A DNA stretch of 64,000 nucleotides from Scalesia atractyloides. Taxonomy: Eukaryota; Streptophyta; Magnoliopsida; Asterales; Asteraceae. Under the pieces are notes generated by a model. That model ran no database searches and was not told the DNA's origin. It was given only the letters and a program-made list of their open reading frames with translations. This document shows, piece by piece, positions 23,040-33,673 of the stretch. The DNA lies in NCBI GenBank assembly GCA_947069175.1, contig CAMTDV010000013.1, positions 15,109,001-15,173,000 on the forward strand, in the 5' to 3' direction. Position 1 is the stretch's first letter. Each line of letters opens with the position of its first letter. A program made the translations under genes and the position numbers.

Positions 23040-23710
23040 GTGTGTAGTGGTAACCCTCATAAGGAGGATATGTGACAAATGGCAAAAAGTAAATTGGAAG
23101 GAGGGGAGGTATATAACATGGGTGGGTGTGCAGTGGTTGAAGTCACGTAACCCCTTACCAATCATTACTCAATTATTATTATTAGTTTTTATTTCTAAAT
23201 TTAAAATTCATTAAAAGATATAACATTTCATTAATAAAAAACATTACAATAATTAAAAAACACTCTAAAACTCAAACTTCATATTTTTTTTCGATGATCG
23301 CGCTACGCTTTAGAGCCAAGTCCAACGCCTTTCCCGTTAGGTGGTCGATCGACTTCAAGTAAAACTCAAAGTCTCGCTCCATTTGTCCATCCTTCTTTAG
23401 CTCGACCACTTTCTGATTCTCCTATATACCGTTGAGCCCCGAGGTCGCGTATGTTTTAAAGCCGGTGGTTCCTCTCGGCAACTCTTCTTTCAAGTCTGAT
23501 CCCCCCGACGACAACGACGGTCGCCTCGTTTTTCCACCGCTTCTTATTCTGGTAACAATTCAAACCCACCGTAAATGTCGAGCCGTTATACTCATCGCGA
23601 GGAGCATATTTTTAGCCTATAACGCCTGGGGCCGGTGTACGCCAGCGCTATTTGTCAAACATTATTCATTTTTTAAAATATATATCCTTTTGAGTTTTAT
23701 AAAATTTAAA
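23040..23710 (-). pseudogene. Harbinger ORF1 C-terminal fragment
   Basis: The minus-strand translation of 23,280-23,420 gives a charged helix (MEREFEFYLKSIDHLT...LDLALKRSAI-type) matching the coiled-coil tail of Harbinger ORF1 proteins. It is preceded (23,430-23,540) by a basic, Ser-rich linker. The rest is absent. Confidence 0.5.
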
Positions 23711-23750
23711 TACCCGAACCCGTAAATATTCACTGGTGATAACTTAGTAA

Positions 23751-24432
23751 TCTTTCTATACTAATAAATGAAAATTATTTTTGACACCTGTCAATCTCTG
23801 GTGTCTTCTTATTTTAATTTTCAATTTCTTTTTCCTATTAAACAATAGTTTAACTATATATAATTTAGATAACAATAATAACTTTTTATTAAACTTTGAA
23901 CTAATAATCTCTTTATCTTATTTTATTTTTTTTCTATTAAATAATAATTTAACTAAATATAATTTAGATAAGGATAATAACCCATAAATATTCACTGGTG
24001 ATAACCTAGTAATCTTTCATTTTTCGTAGGAGATAAAGAATTTTTTTTCTTTATAGAACCAGGAAAATATATAAATTTTATTCTCATTTAAATTAGATTT
24101 AGTTAAATTATTTTTTAATACTATTATTATTATTATTTAATATTTAATAGGGTACGTTAATAAGAAAATTATATTAAATGACAAACTTCATGATCTCTCT
24201 TATTTATTTACTATTTATTTTATTTTTCGCTTATTAATAATTATCTAATATTTCATTGGTTCTACCACATGTAATACATATCTTTCTAACCTAATAATAT
24301 AAAATAAAATTTAAATTTAAATAAGTAAATAGTATATCAAATTTATCATTTAAATACAAATCTTGTCGACCGTGTGTGTTAATCGATTACATGATATTCA
24401 TTTAACTCGTGTAACACGTGGGTTCTAAGCTA
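23751..24432 (+). mobile_element. Possible small Helitron
   Basis: It begins TC after an A (23,750/23,751). It ends with a short hairpin (CGTG taa CACG) followed by ...CTAG and a T, consistent with A|TC...CTAG|T Helitron ends. Internally it is AT-rich, and a 35-bp block (taaatattcactggtgataac) at its left edge recurs at 23,985-24,018, which complicates the boundary. No Rep/helicase. Confidence 0.35.

Positions 24433-24433
<1 letters not shown>

Positions 24434-24482
<49 letters not shown>
24434..24482. repeat. (TAA)n microsatellite
   Basis: About 16 perfect TAA units next to the possible Helitron terminus. Confidence 0.95.
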
Positions 24483-24485
<3 letters not shown>

Positions 24486-25099
24486 TAAAACAAAAGCCAA
24501 AATAATGTATGTGTCGGTGGATGTGTGCGAGGCAAGCAATGGCCAATTAGTTTACCATAACACTTTACAACTATATACCTACAACCGAGTCTAAATCTTT
24601 ACTAACGAATAATTAGAAGAAAACTATTTGATCCAAACAAAAAGAATTGATCATCTCTAGTTCTCCACTTCTAGTATCAAGTATTAAAAATCATCTCCAA
24701 TCAAGTATTAAAGTCATATCCAGTTCTCCACTTCTAGTACCAAGTATTAAAAAAATTTAGATATAAAAGTGGGATTGTTTACATTTAAAAAATGTAACAA
24801 TATGGGTTGTGATGGAGTTTGGATTAAAGTCTTGGGTTGACATGTGATGGGGATGGGCTCTATAAGTCACCCCAAAAAAGGTGGGATGTGGGAGCGGCGT
24901 AAGCTAGCCGACGTAGGTGGCCATGTGGATGTTATATATATATATAGAGAGAGAGAAAGAGAGACAGACTTTTTATAAATAAAACACACTACTATTATTA
25001 AAAAAAGTTACATAAAATCCTTAAAAATAAAAGAACAACTTAATAAATCCTAAAAAGTTAAAAAAACAACTTATAAATCCTAAAAAATAAAAAATTACA

Positions 25100-25432
25100 A
25101 AGTACGATAAAATATTAAAGTGGGGAACCCAACGAAATTCCAGGTTCTCATCATGCCTGTACTCGATTTTGGCGATCTCCACTCGATCGTCGTGGCTAAG
25201 GTCGCCCGCAGGGACACGGTTGAAGTATAGTTTAAACCGATCCAGCTTCGGTTTTAGCTCATGCCACTTATGTTGAACACGCGTTCAAATTGTGACGAGA
25301 ATTTCCTACATGTTGTTGGTATTGACTAAACGCTTGTGTCCAATACGCGGTTTGACCACGACTTAGCGCACGTTGTGCGTCAACGATTGACGTCACTAGT
25401 GCGATCTCCTCCTCTTCGGTCCAAGTAACCAT
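25100..25432 (-). pseudogene. Harbinger ORF1 (trihelix-like), frameshifted
   Basis: The frame from ATG 25,432 reads MVTWTEEEEIALVTSIVDAQ, the start of the trihelix-like DNA-binding domain, followed by RHNLN at residues 46-50 and a stop at 25,268 (54 residues). A different frame continues the family pattern (KWHELKPKLDRFKLYFN, then DDRVEIAKIEYRHDEN) to about 25,110, so one frameshift near 25,275 broke the gene. Full ORF1 proteins are several times longer; a linker and C-terminal tail are missing. It was probably once able to assist a Harbinger transposase in binding DNA. Confidence 0.65.
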
Positions 25433-25764
25433 GTTATTTTATTTTTGTTGGTTTTGGATGTGGATTTGTGTTTGAAAAAAGTAGATGTGAAAAAAAAGTT
25501 ATGTTTGGGGGTGAGTATTTATAGGTTAAAATAGTAAAAAAAATTAAAATTTGATTTGGTTAGATAAAACCGCCATCCACAACGGCTAGTCCAAACGGTC
25601 TAATTCAGCCACCTAATCCTGGCCAGCCATGTTGTCGCCCCAACCCGCCCCACGTCAAGCACCCTAGCCACGCCAGCTGGGCAACGCCGCTACCCACGCT
25701 GACTTGGTGTGACTAAAGCGGCGTTGCTTGGCTACCCAAGCCCACACCCCGCGGTCTAATTACC

Positions 25765-25795
25765 CCCCCCCCCCCCCCACACACACACACATAAA
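25765..25795. repeat. Poly-C / (CA)n tract
   Basis: A run of about 17 C followed by cacacacaca at the edge of the Harbinger-like element. Confidence 0.9.
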
Positions 25796-25854
25796 AGATA
25801 GATATAAAAGTGAGATTGTTTACATTTATAAAATGTAACAATAATAATTAGAAG

Positions 25855-26212
25855 TGCACAAACCAGTTAATTTTAATAACTGGTTATATCAGTTAATTTG
25901 ACTTTAAGCGGTTAATGCTTTGACCAATTATAACTTTAACCAATATTTTTTAACTGATCTGGCTAATTACTTTAACCGGTTTGGTTAATTAACTGGTTAT
26001 TTTCAGTTAATATCCGTTTTGTTTTGTTTTTTTTTTCATTTTTTTAATTTTTCGGTTAACCAGACTACTGGTTAAAAAACAAGTTAATAACCAATTCTTA
26101 TACTAAATATTTATAACCGGTTACTAACCGACAGTCAAAATTTACCATGAACCGTTTAATGTTATACTGGTTAATAACCGATTCTGGTTAATTAAGCGAT
26201 TGTTTTCCAATC
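25855..26212. repeat. AACCGGTTA-rich MITE-like repeat
   Basis: Short words aactggtta, taaccggtt and ggttaataaccg recur in both orientations, a fold-back pattern common in dicot MITEs. Ends are not resolved. Confidence 0.45.
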
Positions 26213-26315
26213 ATATGTATCCCAGAGGCCCAGATATTCCACATCTGGCCCAATAACAAAACAAACACCCATCTAAAAACCCCCTCTCACCAACCAGTAA
26301 CCACCACCACTAACT

Positions 26316-26510
26316 GTTGTAGTTAGTAATATGTGTTTTAGTTATTATTATTTGTTTTATCTATTATAGTTAGTTATAGGTATGTAACTAACTGTTTTAG
26401 TTAGTTTTAAGATCAATCAAAATGATACAATGCATAACCTTTGAATATATATTGGAAGCTAGAATGCACACTAACTGAATGGCAACTACAAGATGTATTC
26501 GTAACAGAAA
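26316..26510. repeat. Segmental duplication, copy 1 (continues after the MULE)
   Basis: Phrases ggtatgtaactaactg...tagttagttttaagatcaat...gaatatatattggaa recur at 27,950-28,030 and continue after an insert to about 28,530. Each copy took a different transposon. Confidence 0.75.
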
Positions 26511-27805
26511 GAGTAAACTTCTGTTTTGCTCCTGTGGTTTGATCATTTTAATTGTTTTTGCCCAATCATTTAAAAATAGTCATTTTCCTCCAATAGTTTG
26601 CTATGGTTTCTTCATTTGCTCCCGCCTCTAACTCAGTTAATAATTTTAATTATAGGTGAGGGTATTTCGGTAATTTTAGATATGAGTATTTAATTTTTAT
26701 TTATTATTAACTCCAAAAATCCTTTCTATGTATATAGTGCATCTCATCTCTTTATCCCTCTAAAAACAATTAGCTGGCCATCAACGCCACTACACCAGCA
26801 ACCACGATACCACACCCTCAACAGCCACCACCGACATCACCATCATCAGCCACACCACGCCACTTTCACCACCTGCCAGTCTTCTCTCTCTTCTCCCTCT
26901 CTCTTCTCTCACACACAAGAGCACAACCAAATCTGGCGAGTGATTAGGGTTTAAACCCACATCAAATCGAATCCGGCGATATCATTACTCACCACTACTA
27001 ACCTGCTCCGCCTGGAAGTCCTACCGTCGCCGTCGTACCACGCTTTTAGGGCTTCAAAATCTGACCGGAACCCTAACCGCCGTCACTCGACAGTTCTCTG
27101 TGATCAATCAGTCACCAGATTGAAGTAATTGGGGTTGGTGTTAGGGGAAAAGTAGAATGAAAGGGGTGAGGCCGCCGGTGGTGTTACCGGTGATTGTGGA
27201 TAAGCATTGGGAAGATCCGGTTGGTGGTGACGGTTGGATAAGCATTAAAAATGGCAGAAAGGGGATTTGGGGGTTTTAAGGTATAGGGTTACAGATAAAA
27301 TGATGATGGGTGGCCGGTGTTTGTGGTTTTTGTTAGGGTTGAAGATGAAGATGGTGGGTTCCGATTTGGGGTTGGGTACCAATTTGGGATTTTGGTGTTG
27401 TTTTTGTTTACTGACATGTAGGGGTGGGTTTTAGATGGTCGACTGATTGTGGTAGTTGCAGGTGGTGATGCCCGGTGGTGCTGGTTTGGGTGATGATGAA
27501 GAGAGAGAAACATGTAGAGAGAGAGAGAGATGAGAGAGAGTATTGTGTTTGTATGGTTTTGGTGATCTATATAAATCTAATAAATAATTAAATCTTTTAT
27601 CTTTAAAATTACTAAAATACCTTAGTTGTATATTTAAAGTTACTAAAATACCCTTTCAGATAACAGACAACTTGGATGGAGTTAGAGGCGGGGAGCAAAA
27701 TGGAGAAAACATAGCAAAGTATTGAAGGAAAATGGCTATTTTTAAATGATTGGGACAAAACCATTAAAGTGACCAAACTATAGGGAGCAAAACGGAAGTT
27801 TACTC
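26511..27805. mobile_element. Non-autonomous Mutator-like element (1,295 bp)
   Basis: Long inverted ends start GAGTAAACTTCTGTTTTGCTCC on the left and close gagcaaaacggaagtttactc on the right. Similarity extends over about 150 bp (the tttaaaaatagtcattttcctcc section has its partner at 27,725-27,745). A perfect 9-bp target duplication taacagaaa (26,502-26,510; 27,806-27,814) is diagnostic of Mutator-like transposition. The interior has a CACCAC-rich region, CT repeats and no transposase; it may be captured host UTR-like DNA. Confidence 0.85.
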
Positions 27806-28030
27806 TAACAGAAATGTACAATATATCTTGCTAACGAGTAAGTTTATTATCTGTTGAAGGTATTGTTATTTGTTTTATTATTTATCTTTTGAATTTGCTT
27901 GTTAGTTATAGTTTATATCTTGTTTTGAATATTATTTTGAGAGCTAACTAGGTATGTAACTAACTGCTGTAGTTAGTTTTAAGATCAATTAAATGATACC
28001 ATGCATAGCCTTGGAATATATATTGGAACC

Positions 28031-28476
28031 ATAGTTGTTAAAAGCCACCACCTCTTGCGTCTTGGCCCATTTTTCATGCAAGGCGAGGGACTGCGCTTTA
28101 AGTCGAGGCAAATCACGCTTTAATTATCCTGGTGATTCTTCAAGACAGATTCCGGAGTGTTTCCGGCCAACTTCTCTAAATTCTAGCAAGATTTCAGCCA
28201 GATTGCTAGTTTTATCCAAGAAAAACTACTTTTTTACACCAATTCACTAATATTTTAGAACTTTTGGTACTAAATAGATGATATTAAGTGTTATATAATA
28301 GCTTTTGTATATTTATTTGAAAAATATTATTAATTTTCTAATACATAAATATTTTTTATCTTTTTCATCGTGCACTTTTTTTTCCTTAGACCCTCGCTTT
28401 TTTTGCGCCTTGCGCTTAGGCCCTAGGCGAGGTCTATACGTCTTGAGTACGCCTAGTGCCTTTAATATCCATGATT
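28031..28476. mobile_element. Insertion with GCGCTTAGGCCCTAGGCG-type core
   Basis: It interrupts copy 2 of the 26.3/27.9 kb duplication. The ends catagttgttaaaagccac and gcctttaatatccatg are inverted. The flanks carry attggaac and attgaacc, an imperfect duplication of about 8 bp. The core word (gcgccttgcgcttaggcc) is typical of abundant plant MITEs. No gene. Confidence 0.6.
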
Positions 28477-28539
28477 GAACCTAGAATGTACATACACTAA
28501 CTGAATGTACAACTACTAGATGTATACATATACTAATGT

Positions 28540-31500
28540 ATACATAGTAACTGATAACAAACACTCGTATATAACTGTTTGATAGTTATGATAATTATTG
28601 ACGTTTTGTCATTATCATTAGATGGTTCGGTCAATCATTATTCTTTTCATTGTAATCTCTCTGTATAAGTTTTATTCCCCAGTATGCTTATCAGTTTTTC
28701 AGTTTACTTGAATTCGTTTGGATATGCTTATCCGAGAAATATCAACATGCTTGTCCTTTTACTGTTGCCCGCTAATGAACTGTGAACTTCTCTATTTTCT
28801 GTTTGTAACAACGAAATATGTTTTGGTGCATTGATCATTGATTGATAGATATGTGATTTTTTTCATGTGCATATTCGAAAAACTTACTGACTGAGATGAG
28901 GCCAGGATCTTATGTATGTTTTTAATAAAACCTTGGTTTTATATCATATGAGGATTTCGTTAGAATTGTAGCAAACTCTTTTGGATGGTTTTATATCAAA
29001 GTTTGAATTATGTTCTTCTTTTAATGTGCTATATTTATGTGAAACCATGCACCTGTTGATCAAGTTATAGATTTTTGATGTGGTATTTTTTGTTGGAATT
29101 CACAATCATTGTAAGCTGAACTACATGCATCTTCATCATGGCACATTTAAGGCACACACGCTTGTTTAGTACCAGTTTAGGCTGTTTTACGTTGAGTCTA
29201 GGCTTACTAGTGTCATTGTTTCATAACTGTTTAAACCTGCTCAGACGTAAAATGTGTGCTTTTGACAACATAGAGTAAAATGTGGTCTGACATCCCAAAA
29301 TCATTAGCTTTTTGGTGATTTTATGGATGTTTTATTATAAGATCATAGTATTATGTTAATTGTTTGTGCTTGAATTTATGTTAAAAGGATTACTTGTTTC
29401 TTGTGGTCACAGGAGTTACTTGGCATGAAGGCTAGGTGGATTTTCTTGTAGAGTACTTATGCCTCGTCGGTCTAACCATTTGGTAAAGTCTTTTATTTTT
29501 GCAACTAGGAATAACTAGTACCACTGCTGGTAGAGGCTCAGTGAAGGATTTGAATTCGGTGTGTCCTGTATGAATATACTATAATGCCTTTTGAGTTCAT
29601 GATCATAGATGGAATCAGCATAATTCTTTGTAACATATTGGGTTTGCGTTGTTTCTCTACAACCTCTTGTGGCCGTTAATTGTTCTCTGGTGGCAGTTTC
29701 AACCCATTTATTTACGTATATGTGATCAGGTGACCGTGAGGGGTGGGGTGGGGTGGATTGGGTTTTATCTCAAATGGGTCAAATGAAAGCATCTAAGCGG
29801 GAAGGAAGGGGGACGTATAAATCGAGTTGAGTAATGGTAGGCATAGGTTTTGGTTAATATCCGTTCAAATAAGAATATGTAGCTTAAACATGACAAACTA
29901 GGCCAATGAAAGCTGTTCAAAGCTTATTTCTTAATACACGCAAATACTCAAGTTGTTTTCATTAAAAATTTTGGACCATCATTTAGATATTAGTTTTTAG
30001 TAATAATAACTAGGCAAGAATTCTTTGTGGGCCAACCCGACCCGGTTTATTCAATTTCTCTGGTAGTAAAAGTGATCAATTTGTTTGGAGCCAGTACCTA
30101 GCCTTGCCATCTCTTGAGTCCTTTGTGTGGGGACATGAGATGTTGGGTTGCAACCAATCAAGCATGATGGTTGGTTTTACTTGCATATTTTCTTGTATGA
30201 TTTGGGATGAAAAATCTCCAAATGAAAATTAAATCAAATGATGAACATGATTTAGCATGCACATTTCAAATCTTAAAAGTTAGTTGAAAATTTATGCCCG
30301 GTTAAAAAAATCTTAATGTTTTGATCTCCGATTAAGTTTTCCAATTAGACTTCACACTTAACCACCGCAACCACAATTAGGTTTCGAATCACAACATGAA
30401 ACTGTAGCATCACCAAGAGCCACCCAAAATTGCCCTATGTTTTTTTTTTGTGTTTTTTCCGCTACCCCATTTCGTTAGTAAGTGTTTTAAAAGAATTTTA
30501 AGAATTTAAACAGGGCCTTTTATATGTATTAATTGGTCAAAGTGAAGGCAAATTTAAATTGAGTGTGTGTTTTAAAGGATTTGAAGAGTTTAAGATAAGC
30601 CTTAATATGGATCATGTCAAAAGTGAAAACAAAGATCAGTGATGCCAAAAATCAAAGGGTAAACTTGTACTTGTTCAAAGAACAACGGTCGGAAGGATTC
30701 AAGCAATCAGAATCTAAAATAAACCCCTATAAAGCAACATCTATGCTAAGTTTGAATAAACAATGAGAACAAACGTGTGTTTTCTCATATGAATGATGAC
30801 AACACATTGAAAGTCCACGTAATTTCCCCCTCTATTAATTAACTAGTAATATACTCGTCCGGTGACGTTAGTGGGTAAGAAAAAGTTTTCATTTACATTG
30901 CATTTATAACATGAACTCATCAAACGAGTTCACATTAACATGTATAATATGTCTAAAAACAAAAGTGGAGATAATTTCAATAACCCAGGTTGCATTGAGT
31001 CTTTAAGTGAATCTTTGACTACTAAAACATAAATACACACATAGTCAGCTGAAATTAAACTTAATCAAATATAAAGTTAAACTAAAAATGAATGCCGAAA
31101 AAGAAGATAGTAAAAAAAGGAAGGATTCTGACTTATCAGAAGCAAAACCAAAAGCTAACGTGTATCGGCCAAATCTCAAAACCATATTCTATTATTCCTA
31201 TAAAATTATACAACAAACAGTAGTTGGTCCATGAAGATGTAATCATATAATAAAACAGCCCTGTAATGTTAACTTTCATTGTACATATACGAAAAGTAAA
31301 AGCGTCGATTAATTTCGTATACCAGTAGTGGGGGTTTGGTTTCAGCGGTAGGATAGAACTTGCAATTTTCATTTCCAGCAGAATCTGAGGGCATTTATAG
31401 ATGTGTTCTTCAACGCATGGGCTTCTGCTTCTACATTATGTAACAATGGTGATCAAAACCCACATAAATGTTGAACCTAACAACATTCTAAGTAAGTCTG

Positions 31501-32440
31501 TGAAATGTTTCCACATAGAACTTGCAACAACTGGAGCATAGCCCCATCATCATGCCAAGATAAAACAATGATATATTTGAACAACTTACCATTTGGTTTC
31601 TACCACCATTCAGCCAAACATAATGATATACTTATCACTCCTTAGGTGATTATCCTAAATGAACTGTTACAATAGTGGTTATGAAAATAAATCCCAAAAC
31701 CAAAATAACACATAAGAGTATATTTAGAGATCTGGTAGTAAATACATGATATAACAAACTTAGCAAAGTGTAATTAGTTTGCTTATTTCATTTGTATAAT
31801 AACAATGTTAAACATGTGTGTAATTTTCATGAATACAATATTAAACATAGAATAGAAAAGGGAAGATGGTATTTACCAATGATCACGTTAAGTAGAATCC
31901 ACATATGACTAATTTTTACAAGGTATCATATCACTTTCAGACATAACATACTTAAATTAGACCATTAGTGATACAAGTTACGGTATGTAAAGTATATGCT
32001 TACAAGACCACAGGGACAAGAGTGAGAAACTTCCTGTTGTGAGTGAGCTTTAACCTGTTATAGCCTGCACCCTTTTTTTCCTGTGATATGTGAGCTGATA
32101 ACAACACAGATTACAACTCACAATAAAACCCTTATCATAAAGATTTCCTATGAAGGCAGAAAAATAATCAATTACAACACACATATTTGACTTATGAATA
32201 GCATATAACTCCACCATGAATTTCAAATTACATCAACATGTTAAACATTCAGCACATCCTTATATAATAGTTTAAACCTTAAATAGATCAACTAATCACC
32301 AATACACAATCTAAGAAGCAAAATAACATGATTGGAACTATCAGTTTTATACAGAGATCCACATCAAACGACCAATAGAATTCAAAAGAGAAACAGATGA
32401 AGCAAGTTGCGATTCAAGAAATTCATCCTTGAAAACCTAA
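28540..32440. other. Long region without a supported gene
   Basis: About 3.9 kb of AT-rich DNA. There are short frames only (e.g. 31,136-31,372 minus, 78 residues, no motif) and scattered splice-like signals such as cacag/gag at 29,408-29,412 and tttg/gtaaag at 29,480-29,486, but no coherent exon. It could include introns or UTR of a transcript that cannot be read from the sequence alone. Confidence 0.4.
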
Positions 32441-32519
32441 ATAGCCAATGACAACATTAAGAGCTCATCAAAACAAAAAGAATCCTAGCAAAGTGGCTCT
32501 AGTTAGGGCTCTGAGAAGG

Positions 32520-32940
32520 AGGATGAATTACCAGAGCGTGAGTGGTCCAAGCCCATGCCAGGGAACAACAAGCCAAGCGAAGAAGAGGACGACTATGACG
32601 GTGGCTGGGTACGTGAACTACTCATCCACCAATTCACCAAGCATCAATCCCATCATAACTTTCATCATAGGCACTCCCGTTCTCACTACACAACAACAGC
32701 AAAACCATCTATTAAACCCTAATTCCGTTCATTAACACCCCAATTTACCTAGATTATACGACATATAACGGAAACAATCATTTTAGCAAATAAAACCCTA
32801 ACTGGCAATTACCATGTTTAATCATCTTGAGAAGAGATTAAACCTGCTCGGATTTGTGTCTGTACACCGCAATGTGTGGAAGGGAATCCAGAGAAATCAA
32901 ATACCCTCGAATACTATCTATGACCATGGATGTAAATACT
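32520..32940 (-). pseudogene. Possible small two-exon gene or remnant, unrecognised
   Basis: On the minus strand an ATG near 32,931 opens a protein-like frame (MVIDSIRGYLISLDSLPHIA, then VYRHKSEQ) that stops at a plausible donor (CAG/gtttaa). About 165 bp on, after a plausible acceptor (tgtag near 32,690), a hydrophobic stretch FTYPATVIVVLFFAWLVVPW can be read, which would be a membrane segment. The second part has in-frame stops and the phases do not join cleanly. It may be a broken membrane-protein gene or chance. No family is recognised. Confidence 0.25.
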
Positions 32941-33149
32941 GAATGGAGGGCGACAGTAGCGGAAATGGTGGGCCTTATAACGGTGTTAAGGCATTCACTT
33001 TAATGCGTGGATAGATTTACACTGATCCTTCATGGATGATACCGAAAGTCTAGGATCTTTATTATTATTTATGTCGAGTAACAATTATTTTTTATATTTT
33101 TAGCTTGTGTTCGCAGGATATTACAAAGTGGGCTTGGTCTATGCAGGAA

Positions 33150-33606
33150 TGTTGGGAAATATGCTTATATTTGAGCATGTGCAAGTGAAGCAATAGCCGT
33201 TATGGGTGATCGTGGAAGACTTGCCTATTTTGCAGATAGTTAGTTACTAGGATATTTCCAGTTATATCTGGGATTTTGAGCTTGATTTAGAATACACAAT
33301 ACGTACACAACTCATACACTACTTTTGAAATTGTTCTCATACACTAGAATTCAATTGTAACAGGCTCAAGATCATCCAAAGTTGTAATCTTTTTCATGCA
33401 ATATAGTTGGTGATCGATTTTCCATCACCCGAGGTTTTTTATGCCGGAGATCTTCTAAAGATCCAGGGCTTTTTCCTCGTATAAATCCTTGTGTTCATCA
33501 TTGTTTACATTCCACATTCATTCATACAATTGTTCATCACATTACCATTGTACCTTACATTCAAAGTTTGGTTACATTATCCTTAAACCGATTTTTGACC
33601 AAAACA
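33150..33606 (+). mobile_element. 5' LTR of a Tat-lineage gypsy element (about 457 bp)
   Basis: It starts TGTTGGGAAATATG and ends CCAAAACA, immediately before the primer-binding site. No 3' LTR copy was found in the window. Confidence 0.7.
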
Positions 33607-33609
33607 TTT

Positions 33610-33627
33610 TGGCGCCCACCGTGGGGC
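33610..33627 (+). promoter_or_regulatory. Primer-binding site of the Tat-lineage element
   Basis: TGGCGCCCACCGTGGGGC lies three bases from the LTR end. Ending in the complement of CCA, it is the usual PBS form of plant Tat-type gypsy elements; I do not name the tRNA. Confidence 0.75.
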
Positions 33628-33673
33628 AAGTGGTGCTTCAATTCTAAGAATCTTCGTCATTTACATCAACTTC

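Larger units (their letters stand above)
24758..25848 (-). mobile_element. ORF1-only Harbinger-like element between 48-bp direct repeats
   Basis: The right part (25,560-25,765), reversed, aligns closely with 16,160-16,365, the 5' region of the Harbinger transposase element (shared phrases gccaagcaacgccgct, gcggcgttgccc, ctggcgtggct). A minus TATA (tataaatac near 25,511-25,523) precedes ATG at 25,432. The whole is bracketed by near-identical repeats starting gatataaaagtg (24,758-24,805 and 25,799-25,847). There is no transposase. Confidence 0.65.

Noticed and set aside
32448..32735. Plus-strand ORF of 95 residues as a gene
   Set aside because: Gln/Asn/Ser-rich without domain; the opposite strand looks more exon-like, so the frame is probably a shadow.
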